A DNA stretch of 64,000 nucleotides from Silvimonas iriomotensis (GCF_014645535.1 NZ_BMLX01000003.1:62001-126000), one strand, 5' to 3'. Counted from the stretch's first letter, positions 44,268 through 56,731 are shown. Notes: generated from the letters alone by a model not told the origin. Numbers and translations: made by a program.

Positions 44268-45215
44268 ATGAACGCAGCAACTGAAACGACCGCGCTCACC
44301 GAAGCGGAAAAAAAGCAGCAATACAACTTCAACAAGCTCACCAAGTGGCTGCGCCACGCCGTGGGCGACGCCATCAACGATTTCAACATGATCGAAGAAG
44401 GCGACAAGGTGATGGTGTGCCTGTCCGGCGGTAAAGACAGCTACACCATGCTCGATATCCTGATGGGTCTGCAGCGCTCAGCCCCCATCAATTTCAGCAT
44501 TGTGGCGGTGAACCTGGACCAGAAGCAGCCGGGTTTTCCGGAGCATGTACTGCCGGAATACCTCAAGGCGCTGGGGGTCGAGTACCACATCATCGAGGAA
44601 GACACGTATTCCATCGTCAAGCGCGTGGTGCCGGAAGGCAAAACCACCTGTGGCCTGTGCTCGCGCCTGCGCCGCGGCATTCTGTACCGCGTGGCCGACG
44701 AGCTGGGCGCCACCAAGATTGCGCTGGGCCATCACCGTGAAGACATTCTGGAAACGCTGTTCCTGAACATGTTCTACGGCGGCAAGATGAAGTCCATGCC
44801 GCCCAAACTGGTCAGCGACGATGGCAAACATGTGGTGATCCGCCCGCTGGCCTATTGTCGCGAGAAAGACATCATCCGCTACGCCGAAGCCAGACAGTTC
44901 CCGATCATTCCGTGCAACCTGTGCGGCAGTCAGCCCAATCTGCAGCGTGAAGTGGTCGGCCAGATGATCAAAGACTGGGACAAGCGTTTCCCCGGCCGGA
45001 TCGAGAGCATGTTCCGCGCCATGCAGAACGTGGTGCCCTCGCACCTGGCCGACACCGGGCTGTACGACTTCAAGAACGCCAAAGCCGACGGCATTGCGCG
45101 TGAAGACGGTGACAAGGCGTTTGATCGCGACCAGTTCAGCGAGCCGGGCCGCATCAATATCCTGGCAAGCAAACCCGATGGCGAACCGTCTGACAGCGCT
45201 TGCGGTGATTTCTGA
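44268..45215 (+). CDS. ttcA: tRNA 2-thiocytidine biosynthesis protein
   Basis: A 315-residue PP-loop ATPase. The ATP-binding PP-loop is [12 protein letters not shown] near residue 51. The CxxC pairs for the [4Fe-4S] cluster are TTCGLCSRL near residue 126 and IPCNLCGSQ near residue 218. It thiolates C32 of certain tRNAs. The ATG at 44268 (MNAATETT) is preferred to one 10 codons upstream by homology of the start region. The stop overlaps the next ATG. Confidence 0.95.
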   Translation: MNAATETTALTEAEKKQQYNFNKLTKWLRHAVGDAINDFNMIEEGDKVMVCLSGGKDSYTMLDILMGLQRSAPINFSIVAVNLDQKQPGFPEHVLPEYLKALGVEYHIIEEDTYSIVKRVVPEGKTTCGLCSRLRRGILYRVADELGATKIALGHHREDILETLFLNMFYGGKMKSMPPKLVSDDGKHVVIRPLAYCREKDIIRYAEARQFPIIPCNLCGSQPNLQREVVGQMIKDWDKRFPGRIESMFRAMQNVVPSHLADTGLYDFKNAKADGIAREDGDKAFDRDQFSEPGRINILASKPDGEPSDSACGDF

Positions 45216-46003
45216 TGCTGTTTCGTTCCAAACGCATCAGCCCGGCCGCGCAGACCGAAATCCAGATCGACATTTCTGACTCATTGGGTATCCGCAAGCT
45301 GCATTTTGGTGGCGACGATACCCAGAGCGCCATGCGCGTCAGCGACCCGATCGAACTCGTGCTGGCCTATACCCGCTGTCTGTTCGGCTTTTTGCTGTTC
45401 AATCCGCACCCGCGCAAAGCGCTGTTGATTGGCCTGGGTGGTGGTTCGATCGCCAAATGGATGCACGAGAAAATGCCCTCCACCCACCTGACTGCGGTGG
45501 AGTTGCACCCGCAAGTGGTGGCGGTGGCGCGTTCCATGTTCCAGTTGCCGGCCGATGACGAGCACCTGGATGTGGTCGTGGGTGATGGCGCGGCGCACGT
45601 TTACGCCATGCCCGACGCCTCAGCCGACCTGATCATCATGGATGCCTACTCGGCCTCTGGCATTGCTGAACCGTTGGCCACGGCCGATTTTTTCAGTGCC
45701 TGCCGCGAGCGGCTGACGGAAGAAGGCGTGCTGGTCGTCAACCTGTGGGGATCGGATCGTCGCTTTGAAACCTATCGCGACCGGCTCAGCGCGGCATTCA
45801 GCGAGCGCATCTTGCTGTTGCCTGCGCGGCAAAAGGGCAATGTGCTGGCATTTTGCTTTGTACGCAGCCAGAACAACCCGGGCTGGGCCACGCTGGCAGA
45901 GCGCGCCGCGCAACTGAAAGCAGCCTACGGACTGGAATTTGATGAATTTGTGAGCGATCTGGCGCGGCTTAATCCGCACAATGATCGCAAGCTCTTCATT
46001 TGA
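45215..46003 (+). CDS. Spermidine synthase-like protein
   Basis: A 262-residue Rossmann-fold methyltransferase-like protein related to polyamine aminopropyltransferases. The glycine motif is LLIGLGGGSIAKWM near residue 70, the acidic residue follows in TAVELHPQVV, and VVGDGAAHV near residue 122 and LIIMDAYSASG near residue 139 match the aminopropyltransferase core. It lacks the N-terminal beta-domain length of classic SpeE, so it may act on another substrate. The start overlaps the ttcA stop. Confidence 0.85.
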   Translation: MLFRSKRISPAAQTEIQIDISDSLGIRKLHFGGDDTQSAMRVSDPIELVLAYTRCLFGFLLFNPHPRKALLIGLGGGSIAKWMHEKMPSTHLTAVELHPQVVAVARSMFQLPADDEHLDVVVGDGAAHVYAMPDASADLIIMDAYSASGIAEPLATADFFSACRERLTEEGVLVVNLWGSDRRFETYRDRLSAAFSERILLLPARQKGNVLAFCFVRSQNNPGWATLAERAAQLKAAYGLEFDEFVSDLARLNPHNDRKLFI

Positions 46004-46171
46004 TGGCGACTTTGCCCGGGGCCGCATTGCAGCACGTCATGACATGGTAATGATGTGCTGAGCGGCACCGGTAAAAACCCGCTTTGCAGCACCCGATCGC
46101 ATTTGCTGGTTTCCAAGCCTTTGCGGATGTGGAAAAATCGGGGTTAACCAAAGTTTAACAAGGTATTACCC

Positions 46172-46687
46172 ATGCTCGACCGAGACGGTTATCGTCCGAA
46201 CGTCGGCATCATCATCGTCAACCAAAGGAATCAGGTTTTCTGGGGAAAACGCGTACGCGAGCATTCCTGGCAATTCCCGCAGGGTGGGATCAAACAGGGT
46301 GAAACACCGGAACAAGCCATGTTCCGCGAGCTGATGGAAGAGGTCGGCCTGTCGTCGCAACAGGTCGAAATCATCGGTCGCACGCGTGAATGGTTGAAAT
46401 ATGATGTGCCGACCAACTGGGTCCGCCGCGAATGGCGCGGTACTTATAAAGGACAAAAGCAGATCTGGTTTTTGCTGCGGCTCAAAGGGCATGACTCTGA
46501 TGTCTGCCTGCGCCGTACCAACCACCCCGAATTCGACGCCTGGCGCTGGAATGAGTGGTGGTCGCCGTTAGAGGCCGTGATCGAATTCAAACGTGGCGTG
46601 TATGAAGCTGCGTTGTCGGAGTTATCGCGTTTTCTGGATCGCGAGCCGGATCGCCGCCCGCCGTCCCCGACGCCTTCTTCGACCTGA
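46172..46687 (+). CDS. rppH: RNA pyrophosphohydrolase
   Basis: A 171-residue Nudix hydrolase that removes pyrophosphate from mRNA 5' ends to start decay. The Nudix box [20 protein letters not shown] (plus VGL) near residue 38 is complete. The N-terminal [20 protein letters not shown] is RppH-specific. It is probably monocistronic. Confidence 0.96.
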   Translation: MLDRDGYRPNVGIIIVNQRNQVFWGKRVREHSWQFPQGGIKQGETPEQAMFRELMEEVGLSSQQVEIIGRTREWLKYDVPTNWVRREWRGTYKGQKQIWFLLRLKGHDSDVCLRRTNHPEFDAWRWNEWWSPLEAVIEFKRGVYEAALSELSRFLDREPDRRPPSPTPSST

Positions 46688-46830
46688 GCACGGTGCTTGT
46701 AACGTATTAACCCGGCCCCAAGGCAGGGTGGCGCTGGTTGCCACACTGCCCGGGCCGGTTTTATTCCCGGATTTCGACAAAGGCCCGCTGCGCGGGTCAG
46801 GCAACAAGGCACAATCAGAAGGCCCGCGCC

Positions 46831-48423
46831 ATGCCGGATACACCACACCGCAATACCTCAGAGATGCACTGGCGCTCGCTCGCCGTGCTCAACCTCTTTC
46901 GCCTGCTGTGCGTGCTGGGGCTGATCCTCAGCATCGCCGTTTTTTCCCATCGTTTTGTTAACGACCCCAGTCTGCGTGGCCCGTTTTTGTGGCTGATCGG
47001 CGGCGATCTTGTCCTGATCGGCCTGTTTGCGGTCACCATTTTGCGGCGCAAGCCCAGTTTTGAAATCCAGATCAGTGTGCAGGTGGTCACCGATGTGATC
47101 TTCCTGGTCTGCCTGATGGATCTGTTTGGCGGGGTGCGCAGCGGGCTGGGTATCTTGCTGCTGCCGTATCTGGCCGCCGCCGGGCTGATTTCCCGCGGGC
47201 GCATGACGCTGTTCCATGCCGCCGTGGCCAGTATTGCGCTGTTGATCGAGCAAGCCTGGCGCGTGCTGGTGTATCAAGCCTCGTTCGACGAAAACTTCAC
47301 CCCCGCCTTGTTGTGCGTGGCCTGTTTTGCGGTGGCCTGGCTGGGACATCGCTTGTCACGCACGGCAGAAGCCAGCGAAAAACTGGCCGAGCAGCGCGGC
47401 GTGGACTTGCAGAACCTGGCGCAGGTGAACCAGCGCATCTTGCAGGATGTATCCGATGGCGTCGTGGTGGTCGATAGCCTGGGGCATATCCGCCAGTTCA
47501 ACGAACGCGCCGAGCAACTGACCGGCCGCAGCCTGCTGATCGGGGATCTGGTGGCAGAACCGCTGCCGCGCCTGGCTGAAGCCGTGGCGGCCTGGCAGCA
47601 AGACCGCACCCGGGTAGCGGAACTGGTCGCCGGCGGGCGGCCGCAGAAAACCCTGCGCCTGCGCATGGTGGGTTTGTCGGATGAAGAGCCCGGCGACGTG
47701 ATGGTCTATCTGGAAGACATGGACCGCCTGCGGCACGAGTCGCAACAACTCAAGCTGGCGGCACTGGGCCGGCTGACCGCCAACCTGGCGCATGAAATCC
47801 GCAATCCGCTCTCTGCCATCAGCCACGCGGCCCAGTTGCTGGGCGAAGAAACCGGCGACGATCCGCTATATACAAGATTGACGCGCATCATTGACGACAA
47901 CGCCAGGCGGCTGGAACGCATGGTGCATGACGTGCTGGAACTGAACCGGCGCGACCGTCTGCAGATTACAGAGATTGACCTGGCGCAGTGGCTGAGCGGC
48001 TTTCTGGAGGAGTTTCGTCAGGTAGAAAAGATCGCTCCGCTGCTGCCGCTGGTTTGTCCGCCGGATGTGGTGATACGGTTCGACCCTGGCCATTTGCATC
48101 AGGTGTTGTGGAACCTGGCGCGCAATGGCTGGCGATATTGCAGCCAGGGCGAGGGCAGCCTGACCTTTACGGTGCACCAGGCCGACGGCCACTGGATGCT
48201 TGATGTGTTCAACGATGGCCCGCCGGTGCCGGCGGATGCGCAAGTGCAACTGTTTGAGCCTTTCTTCACCACGGAATCGAAGGGAACGGGCCTGGGGTTG
48301 TATATTGCGCGGGAGATCTGCGCCGCCAACGCTGCACATCTGGTGTATGCGCCGCCTGACAAAGGCGCGCGTTTCCGCATTACCTTCGGAATGAATGATG
48401 GCCAGAAAAACACGAACGGATAA
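46831..48423 (+). CDS. pilS: Sensor histidine kinase PilS-like
   Basis: A 530-residue sensor. Residues of about 15-180 contain six transmembrane helices, as in PilS. A PAS domain follows (ILQDVSDGVVVVDSLGHIRQ near residue 197). The HisKA phospho-acceptor is AHEIRNPLSAISHAA near residue 322, and the HATPase_c domain has TGLGLYIARE near residue 490. It pairs with the sigma-54-dependent regulator that overlaps its 3' end. PilSR controls pilin genes in related bacteria. The ATG at 46831 is preferred (MPDTPHRN) over a frame open from 46738. Confidence 0.9.
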   Translation: MPDTPHRNTSEMHWRSLAVLNLFRLLCVLGLILSIAVFSHRFVNDPSLRGPFLWLIGGDLVLIGLFAVTILRRKPSFEIQISVQVVTDVIFLVCLMDLFGGVRSGLGILLLPYLAAAGLISRGRMTLFHAAVASIALLIEQAWRVLVYQASFDENFTPALLCVACFAVAWLGHRLSRTAEASEKLAEQRGVDLQNLAQVNQRILQDVSDGVVVVDSLGHIRQFNERAEQLTGRSLLIGDLVAEPLPRLAEAVAAWQQDRTRVAELVAGGRPQKTLRLRMVGLSDEEPGDVMVYLEDMDRLRHESQQLKLAALGRLTANLAHEIRNPLSAISHAAQLLGEETGDDPLYTRLTRIIDDNARRLERMVHDVLELNRRDRLQITEIDLAQWLSGFLEEFRQVEKIAPLLPLVCPPDVVIRFDPGHLHQVLWNLARNGWRYCSQGEGSLTFTVHQADGHWMLDVFNDGPPVPADAQVQLFEPFFTTESKGTGLGLYIAREICAANAAHLVYAPPDKGARFRITFGMNDGQKNTNG

Positions 48424-49753
48424 GCGCGTTCTGGTGGTGGATGACGAGGTCGATCTGGCAGAACTGCTGGAATTGACGCTGCTGAAAATGGGTTTGTCGG
48501 TCGACACCGCCCACAGCGTGACCGAAGCGCGCCGCCGGCTGGATAGCCAGCGCTATGACTTTTGCCTGACCGACATGCGCATGACGGATGGCGACGGCAT
48601 GGATGTCATCCGCTACGTGCAGCAAAAGCGGCTGGATTTACCGGTCGCGGTCATCACCGCCTATGGCAGTACCCAGAACGCGGTCGATGCGCTCAAGGCC
48701 GGCGCGTTTGATTACCTGGCCAAGCCGGTATCGCTGGAACAACTGCGCACGCTGATCAAATCCGCGCTGAGCCTGGACGACGAACCCACCCCGACGCCGG
48801 CCGGCAATGCGCCAGGGCGGATGCTGCTGGGCGAATCTTCCGCCATGAAGCAGGTGCATGAACTGATCGACAAACTGGCCCGCAGCGCGGCGCCGGTGTA
48901 TGTGAGCGGGGAGTCGGGCTCGGGCAAGGAGCGCGCCGCGCGCATGATCCACGCCCAGTCGGTCCGGGCAGAAAAGCCCTTTGTGGCGGTCAACTGCGGT
49001 GCGATTCCTGAAAACCTGATGGAAAGCGAGTTCTTTGGCTACCGCAAAGGCGCGTTTACCGGCGCGGACGCCGATCGCGACGGCTTCTTTCAGGCCGCAC
49101 ACGGCGGCACGCTGTTTCTGGACGAAGTGGCTGATTTACCACTGCCCATGCAGGTCAAACTCTTGCGCGCCATTCAGGAACGCAAGGTCCGCAAGGTGGG
49201 TGCCACCCAGGAAGAAGCGGTCGATGTGCGCATCATCAGCGCCACGCACCAGAACCTGTCGCGCTGTGTCGAAAGCGGGCGTTTCCGCCAGGATTTGTAC
49301 TATCGCCTCAACGTGATTGAACTGCACATGCCGCCGCTGCGTGAAATGGGCGCGGATGTCGAACTGATCGCCCGCCATGTACTGGCGCGGCTGGCCCAGC
49401 AAAGCGGCCAGGACGTGCCGGCGCTGGCGTCAGAATCATTGGCGGCGCTGCGTCACTATGCGTTTCCGGGTAACGTGCGCGAACTGGAAAACATGCTGGA
49501 ACGCGCATTGGCCTTGTGTGATGGCCAGACCATTACCGCCGACGACCTGCAGATTACCCCGGCAACCGAGTCGATCCGTGAAGAAGGCGCCAGTGAAGTC
49601 ACCGACAACCTGCAGGATTATCTGGATCGGGTAGAGCGCGCCGCCATTCTGGACGCGCTGGAAAAAACCGGTGGCAACCGCACGCAAGCGGCCAAGGTGC
49701 TGGGCGTCACTTTCCGCTCGTTCCGTTACCGCATGGAGCGGCTGGGGCTGTGA
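48395..49753 (+). CDS. pilR: Sigma-54-dependent response regulator PilR-like
   Basis: A 452-residue NtrC-class activator. The receiver domain has VLVVDDEVDL near residue 12 and the phospho-acceptor in CLTDMRMTDGDG near residue 57. The AAA+ domain has Walker A GESGSGKERAARMIH near residue 169, the sigma-54 contact loop GAFTGAD near residue 222 and the R-finger region. The C-terminal Fis-type helix-turn-helix reads GGNRTQAAKVLGVTFRSFRY. It overlaps pilS by 29 bases. Confidence 0.93.
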   Translation: MMARKTRTDKRVLVVDDEVDLAELLELTLLKMGLSVDTAHSVTEARRRLDSQRYDFCLTDMRMTDGDGMDVIRYVQQKRLDLPVAVITAYGSTQNAVDALKAGAFDYLAKPVSLEQLRTLIKSALSLDDEPTPTPAGNAPGRMLLGESSAMKQVHELIDKLARSAAPVYVSGESGSGKERAARMIHAQSVRAEKPFVAVNCGAIPENLMESEFFGYRKGAFTGADADRDGFFQAAHGGTLFLDEVADLPLPMQVKLLRAIQERKVRKVGATQEEAVDVRIISATHQNLSRCVESGRFRQDLYYRLNVIELHMPPLREMGADVELIARHVLARLAQQSGQDVPALASESLAALRHYAFPGNVRELENMLERALALCDGQTITADDLQITPATESIREEGASEVTDNLQDYLDRVERAAILDALEKTGGNRTQAAKVLGVTFRSFRYRMERLGL

Positions 49754-49768
49754 CACGATCGCCAGCAT

Positions 49769-49800
49769 GAAAAAAGCCCGGTCATGACCGGGCTTTTTTT
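49769..49800. terminator. Intrinsic terminator after pilR
   Basis: AAAAAGCCCGGT, CATG, ACCGGGCTTTTTTT. It also faces the convergent PhzF gene. Confidence 0.92.
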
Positions 49801-49819
49801 GTGGGGTGACACCGCAGCG

Positions 49820-50641
49820 TCAAATCCCGTCGACTTCCAGTTCGCCGCTGCCGAGTTCCCAGACGCGCCCGCCAATGGCCACGCGCCGCTGGGCATCCAC
49901 GTCCAGATACAGCACCGACAACGGCGAAATCCGGCGGTGGATGGTGTGGCCTTGTTCGATGCGGAACGAAAAGGGAGGTGTATTGCCGTTGGCGATAAAC
50001 CAGTGGCCGATCGCCGCCGCCGCGCTGCCGGCGCCAAAGTCTTCCTGCAAATGGAACGGGTCTGCGGTGAAGGCGCGCAGCGTCAGCACTTCGCCATCGT
50101 TACTCCACAGCGCAATCTGCAGCAGTTGATGCGGATTGCCCAGCGCGGACATCAGCAAATCAAGCCGTGGCGCCACTTGCAGCACATGCTGGCGGGCGCG
50201 CAGCGGCACCACCAGCTGCGTAAAGTCGCTATCAACCCATAACAAGGGGCCGGACAGATCGGCCGGGTTCAAGCCCAGCGCCGCCGCCAGCGCCAGGTTG
50301 TCTACCTGCGCCGCACGGGCGTGGCCTGCGGGGGTCTGCACCCACCACAGGTCGTTTTTCTTGTAGCCGATGGTGGGCGCGCCGATGGCAATCTGCGCCG
50401 CAATGCTGGATGCACCCAGCGCGACCGCCGTGGAATAGGGCAAGGCCAGCTGCGGCGTGTAGGCGGTCCAGGACTGGCTGCGCGTTTCCAGAAAACCGGT
50501 TTCCGGCGCACAGAACTGATAGGCCAGACGCTGTGCCACGGCCGGATCAGGGCGCTTGGTGGTCTCGCAAATGACCACTGGACAACCGCCCATGCGGCGC
50601 TCGCCAAAAATGTTTAGCAGGTGGAATGGAATTTTTACCAT
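49820..50641 (-). CDS. PhzF family isomerase/epimerase-like protein
   Basis: A 273-residue protein of the PhzF (phenazine biosynthesis-like) family, two pseudo-symmetric diaminopimelate-epimerase-like halves. The N-terminal LLNIFGERRMGGCPVVI replaces the usual VDVFT..GNPLAV motif, and CAPETGFLE retains the catalytic-region Glu. The second half has EDFGAGSAAAAIGHWFI and QGHTIHRRISPL. The substrate is unknown, and no other phenazine genes are here. Confidence 0.88.
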   Translation of the reverse strand: MVKIPFHLLNIFGERRMGGCPVVICETTKRPDPAVAQRLAYQFCAPETGFLETRSQSWTAYTPQLALPYSTAVALGASSIAAQIAIGAPTIGYKKNDLWWVQTPAGHARAAQVDNLALAAALGLNPADLSGPLLWVDSDFTQLVVPLRARQHVLQVAPRLDLLMSALGNPHQLLQIALWSNDGEVLTLRAFTADPFHLQEDFGAGSAAAAIGHWFIANGNTPPFSFRIEQGHTIHRRISPLSVLYLDVDAQRRVAIGGRVWELGSGELEVDGI

Positions 50642-50689
50642 TTTTTAATCACGATTCGCCCCGTATTTGCGACGAGGAACGAGTGTTAT

Positions 50690-50699
50690 TTGTTACAAT
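50690..50699 (+). promoter_or_regulatory. Extended -10 promoter of ppc
   Basis: TGTTACAAT (TGn-TACAAT) 50 bases before the ppc ATG. No good -35 hexamer at 17 bp. Confidence 0.4.
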
Positions 50700-50750
50700 G
50701 CTGGGGTTTGTCCCAACTGTCCGATCAACGCCTTTCTGATAGCGAAACCC

Positions 50751-53510
50751 ATGTCTTCTGCTCTGGAACTGATTGCCGAAAAAGACCAGCCCCTGGCGCG
50801 CGACCTTGAAATCCTTGCGGACGTGCTCGAAAACACGATCCGTGAACAAACCAGCAACGCTGCTGCCGACCAGATTGGCGCGATTCGGGACCTGGCAATC
50901 CGTTACGTGGAAGGCCATGACCCGGAAGCCAGCGTTACCCTGGCGCGCACGCTTTCTACGCTTGACCTGGACAACGCCATGGCGCTGGTGCGTGCGTTCA
51001 GCTATTTCTCGCACCTGTCCAATATAGCGGAGGACTTGCATCATAACCGCCGCCGTCGCATCCACAAAATGCATGGATCGGAAGCGCAACGTGGCAGCAT
51101 CGAAGCTGCGGTGACCGCACTGATTGATCGCGGTATCAAACCGGCCGAAATTCTGGCCCTGTTGAGCGATACGCTGATCGCCCCGGTACTGACTGCGCAC
51201 CCCACGGAAGTGAAGCGCAAGACCATTCTGGAATGCCACGCTGCCATCTCCGAATTGCTGGTTGCGCGCGATCGCAACCCCATGACGCCGGAAGAAGAGC
51301 GCGCCAACCGCGAAGCACTGGAACGCGTGGTGCTGACGCTGTGGCAAACCCGCGAAATCCGTACCTTCAAGCTCAAGGTACAGGACGAAGTCGAAAACGG
51401 CTCTACCTATTTCCGCAGCACCTTCCTGCATGAACTGCCGCGTCTGTATGTCGATCTGGAAGATCGCCTGTCCCAACTGGCCGGTGCAGATGTCGAGTTG
51501 CCCAATTTTGTGCACGTCGGCTCCTGGATCGGTGGCGACCGTGACGGTAACCCGTTCGTGACCGGTGACGTGATGCGTTACGCCGTATCGCGCCAGTCGG
51601 GCATTGCGCTGGATTACTACTACCAGCAGTGTTCCAAGCTGGGCGCCGAGTTGTCGATGTCGGTCCGTCTGGTGCAGGTTGACCAGTCGCTGCAGCAACT
51701 GGCTGAACAGGCCGCTGAAGACGAACGCAAGACCGAAGAACCCTATCGTCTGGCAGTGGGGCATATCACGGCCCGTATTTTCGCGACCGCCGTGCGCATT
51801 GGTACGTTCCATCACCAGTTGCATGATGTCGCCCGCGCGCCGGAATACGAAAGCGCCGCTGAACTGGAACGCGATCTGTTGATCGTTTCCAATTCGCTCA
51901 AGGCGCATGGCGCCGCCAAGCTGGCCAATGGCCGCCTGCGTCGCCTGCTGCGCGCCGTGTCGGTGTTCGGTTTCCATCTGGCGCCGATCGACATGCGCCA
52001 GATCTCCACCACGCATGAAAAGGTGCTGACCGAACTCTTCCAGAAGGCGGGTCTTGAGGACTACAGCAAGCTGGACGAAGCCTCCCGTCGCGTCGTACTG
52101 CTGCGTGAACTAGCCAGCCCGCGCCCGCTGATCTGCCCGTATATCGATTACTCGGAAGACGTACAAAAAGAGATCGATATCTATCGCGCTGCTGAAGAAA
52201 TCCAGTCGCGTTATGGCTCGCAGGCACTGCCGAACTACATTATTTCCAACTGCGCGTCGGTCTCTGACATGCTGGAAGTGGCGGTGCTGATGAACGAAGT
52301 CGGCATCATCCAGCTGGCGCCGTCGCTCAAAGCCAAAATCAATATCATCCCGCTGTTTGAAACCACCGCCGACTTGCGGAACAGCGGCCAGATCATGGCT
52401 GACCTTTTTGCCCTGCCGCAGTGGCGCGCCATTGTGGGCGGCCGCGATCAGGTGCAGGAAGTGATGCTGGGCTATTCGGACTCCAACAAGGACGGCGGTT
52501 ACATGACGTCCAACTGGGAGCTCTACAAGGCCGAGCTGAACCTGGTGAAGGTGTTTGATGCTGCCGGCATCAAGATGCGTCTGTTCCACGGTCGTGGCGG
52601 TACGGTCGGTCGCGGTGGCGGCCCGGCTTTTGACGCCATCGTGGCGCAGCCGGCTGGCTCCGTGAATGGCCAGATCCGGATTACCGAACAGGGCGAAGTG
52701 ATTGCCTCCAAGTTTGCCGACCGTGAAGTGGGCCGCCGCAACCTGGAAATCATGATCTCTGCCACGCTGGAAGCCAGCTTCCCGTCGGACGAGCAGACCG
52801 GTGTGGATACGCCGGAACGCCACAAGCTGGCAGAGCGTCTGTCGCTGCGTGCCTATCAGTCCTACCGTGATCTGGTTTACGCGACACCGGAATTCATCAC
52901 GTATTTCCGTGAAGCAACGCCGATCAACGAGATCCCGAGCCTGAACATCGGCTCGCGCCCCAGCGCCCGCAAGAACACCAACAGCATCGCCGATCTGCGT
53001 GCGATCCCGTGGGTGTTCTCCTGGTCGCAATGCCGTCTGATGCTGCCGGGCTGGTATGGTTTTGGTACGGCCATTGCCGAATACCTGGCCGAAACCGGCG
53101 ACAAGGGTCTGGCTGTGCTGCAAGAGTTGTACAGCGAGTGGCCGTTCTTCCAGGTGACCGTCTCCAATATGGAAATGGTGCTGGCCAAGTCGGATATCGC
53201 AATTGCTGCGCGTTACTCTGAACTGGTGCGTGATCAGGATCTGGCCCGCCGCATCTTCGGCCGTATCCGTGATGAATGGCAACGTGCAGTAGACGCCGTG
53301 CTGGCCATTACCGGCCACAGCCAGTTGCTGGGTGACAACCCGATGCTGGCACGCAGTCTGGATAACCGCCTGCCGTATCTGGACCCGCTGAACCATCTGC
53401 AAGTAGAACTGCTGAAGCGCATGCGTGCCGGTGATGAAAGCGAAGAACTGCAACACGCCGTGCACCTGACCATTAACGGCATTGCCGCCGGCCTGCGTAA
53501 CAGCGGTTGA
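50751..53510 (+). CDS. ppc: Phosphoenolpyruvate carboxylase
   Basis: A 919-residue enzyme that makes oxaloacetate from PEP and bicarbonate. The catalytic-His block is VLTAHPTEVKRKTILE near residue 147, GYSDSNKDGGYMTSNW lies near residue 575, and the Gly-rich loop FHGRGGTVGRGGGP lies near residue 615. The C-terminus (LTINGIAAGLRNSG) is the normal allosteric-site end. The start (MSSALELIAEKDQ) is preferred over a longer open frame. Length is slightly above the E. coli protein (883). Confidence 0.97.
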   Translation: MSSALELIAEKDQPLARDLEILADVLENTIREQTSNAAADQIGAIRDLAIRYVEGHDPEASVTLARTLSTLDLDNAMALVRAFSYFSHLSNIAEDLHHNRRRRIHKMHGSEAQRGSIEAAVTALIDRGIKPAEILALLSDTLIAPVLTAHPTEVKRKTILECHAAISELLVARDRNPMTPEEERANREALERVVLTLWQTREIRTFKLKVQDEVENGSTYFRSTFLHELPRLYVDLEDRLSQLAGADVELPNFVHVGSWIGGDRDGNPFVTGDVMRYAVSRQSGIALDYYYQQCSKLGAELSMSVRLVQVDQSLQQLAEQAAEDERKTEEPYRLAVGHITARIFATAVRIGTFHHQLHDVARAPEYESAAELERDLLIVSNSLKAHGAAKLANGRLRRLLRAVSVFGFHLAPIDMRQISTTHEKVLTELFQKAGLEDYSKLDEASRRVVLLRELASPRPLICPYIDYSEDVQKEIDIYRAAEEIQSRYGSQALPNYIISNCASVSDMLEVAVLMNEVGIIQLAPSLKAKINIIPLFETTADLRNSGQIMADLFALPQWRAIVGGRDQVQEVMLGYSDSNKDGGYMTSNWELYKAELNLVKVFDAAGIKMRLFHGRGGTVGRGGGPAFDAIVAQPAGSVNGQIRITEQGEVIASKFADREVGRRNLEIMISATLEASFPSDEQTGVDTPERHKLAERLSLRAYQSYRDLVYATPEFITYFREATPINEIPSLNIGSRPSARKNTNSIADLRAIPWVFSWSQCRLMLPGWYGFGTAIAEYLAETGDKGLAVLQELYSEWPFFQVTVSNMEMVLAKSDIAIAARYSELVRDQDLARRIFGRIRDEWQRAVDAVLAITGHSQLLGDNPMLARSLDNRLPYLDPLNHLQVELLKRMRAGDESEELQHAVHLTINGIAAGLRNSG

Positions 53511-53583
53511 TGCGTTGTGGTTTGCCCGTCGCGGGGTGATGCGGATGCACCGCCTCGCGACAATCCGTCATATACTCGCCGCC

Positions 53584-54072
53584 ATGATCCGACGCTTTGA
53601 AATCTTCAAGGCAGCGGGCCTGGCGGCGATGTTTCTGGTGGCGGCCCGGCCGGTTGCCGCCGCAGGGCTGCCCAATCATTTTGGTGAGCAGGTTGAGGCC
53701 GCACTGACCTGTGAATCCGAATGGTCCACCGAATGGTGGCGCGGCTATTTTCAGCATTACCTCGGCAAACCCCTGCGCACCTGGGGCGACGCTGAATGGT
53801 ATGACGCCAAGAAAGCACAACTGGCCGGCAATACCGCCACTGAAGTGTTCGTCAACGTGCCCACCAGCGGCGCGCTGATGGTCGGGGCGCTGATCCCCAC
53901 GCCCGTCGACAAAGTCAAAAAGCAGCTGGAAACCACCCTCAACATCCAGTTTGTGCAACTGGCTGGTCCGTATCCCCGTTATCTCTCCAAATTCGGCAGC
54001 GTGCTGGTTGGGCTTTCCAACAACCAGACCAAGTGGTACTGCGCGCGCTGGAACCTGGGTAATCGCCCCTGA
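53584..54072 (+). CDS. Secreted hypothetical protein
   Basis: A 162-residue protein with a signal peptide (residues 1-26, VAARPVAA cleavage region). The mature domain has two cysteines (ALTCESEW and KWYCARW) that could form a disulfide, and Trp-rich stretches (STEWWRGYFQHYLGKPL). No family is recognised. It starts 73 bases after ppc and could be cotranscribed. Confidence 0.7.
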   Translation: MIRRFEIFKAAGLAAMFLVAARPVAAAGLPNHFGEQVEAALTCESEWSTEWWRGYFQHYLGKPLRTWGDAEWYDAKKAQLAGNTATEVFVNVPTSGALMVGALIPTPVDKVKKQLETTLNIQFVQLAGPYPRYLSKFGSVLVGLSNNQTKWYCARWNLGNRP

Positions 54073-54739
54073 TTGACGGCGCCGCTGCCGTCGCCTCTGT
54101 CCCTACCTTAATACCATTGGCATAACAGGTCGCCTGTTTCCCGTAATACCACTTTGTCATATTTGCGCCTGCCGCTCGTCGTGCGCCAGTTTTGGCATGG
54201 GTAGATCCGGTGCCTGCCACCCTTGTTGACAAGGGATTAAAGAATCTTGTCGGCAAAATGAAAAAACAGCGGGCTGATGACGGGTTCTGGAACAACAATG
54301 TTCCCTACCTTTCGGCGGCGACAAACGTCGATTTTTTCCGCCGGACGGACGGAAGGTTTTCCTGATTGGTGCATAAACAACCACTTATGTTGCGGCGCGA
54401 TATAAACAAGACATCATAAAAAAGCCACAATTTGTGCATATTCACGTTTCATTGCTGCATTGCAACAAAACAAGTCTTGGGAAAAGCTGACAACCGCATC
54501 GATCTGGTGCAAGGAATGAACGGCTCAGGTGAAACCCGTATGTCGGTGGTCCTCTTGACGCCTCTGGAGGGTCTGGATGTAAATGGGCGCCGTGGAACCC
54601 GAAGTCTGCACAGGGTATTCGGCCATCGCCTGCAACAAGCACTGAACGCACGGTGCACTCTGGATAAAACCACTGGCGATGAGACCACTGGATGCGCATG
54701 AATAGCGCCAATACAAGAAGGATGGAGACCTGACCTATC
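54073..54739. other. 667-bp leader/promoter region of the chitinase gene
   Basis: No convincing gene. The first half is mixed, and 54360-54480 is AT-rich (likely promoter). It contains a 16-bp dyad at 54220-54235. I checked for a cyclic-di-GMP or glycine riboswitch and saw no consensus core. The length suggests complex control. Confidence 0.5.
54220..54235. promoter_or_regulatory. 7-bp dyad upstream of chitinase
   Basis: CCCTTGT, two bases, ACAAGGG, about 500 bases upstream of the chitinase start. Possible regulator site. Confidence 0.4.

Positions 54740-56731
<1,992 letters not shown>

Noticed and set aside
54432-54701. 89-codon frame upstream of the chitinase
   Set aside because: No ribosome-binding site, domain or signal; lies in the promoter region.
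54480-54739. Cyclic-di-GMP or glycine riboswitch before the chitinase
   Set aside because: Neither the GEMM core nor the glycine aptamer consensus could be found by eye.
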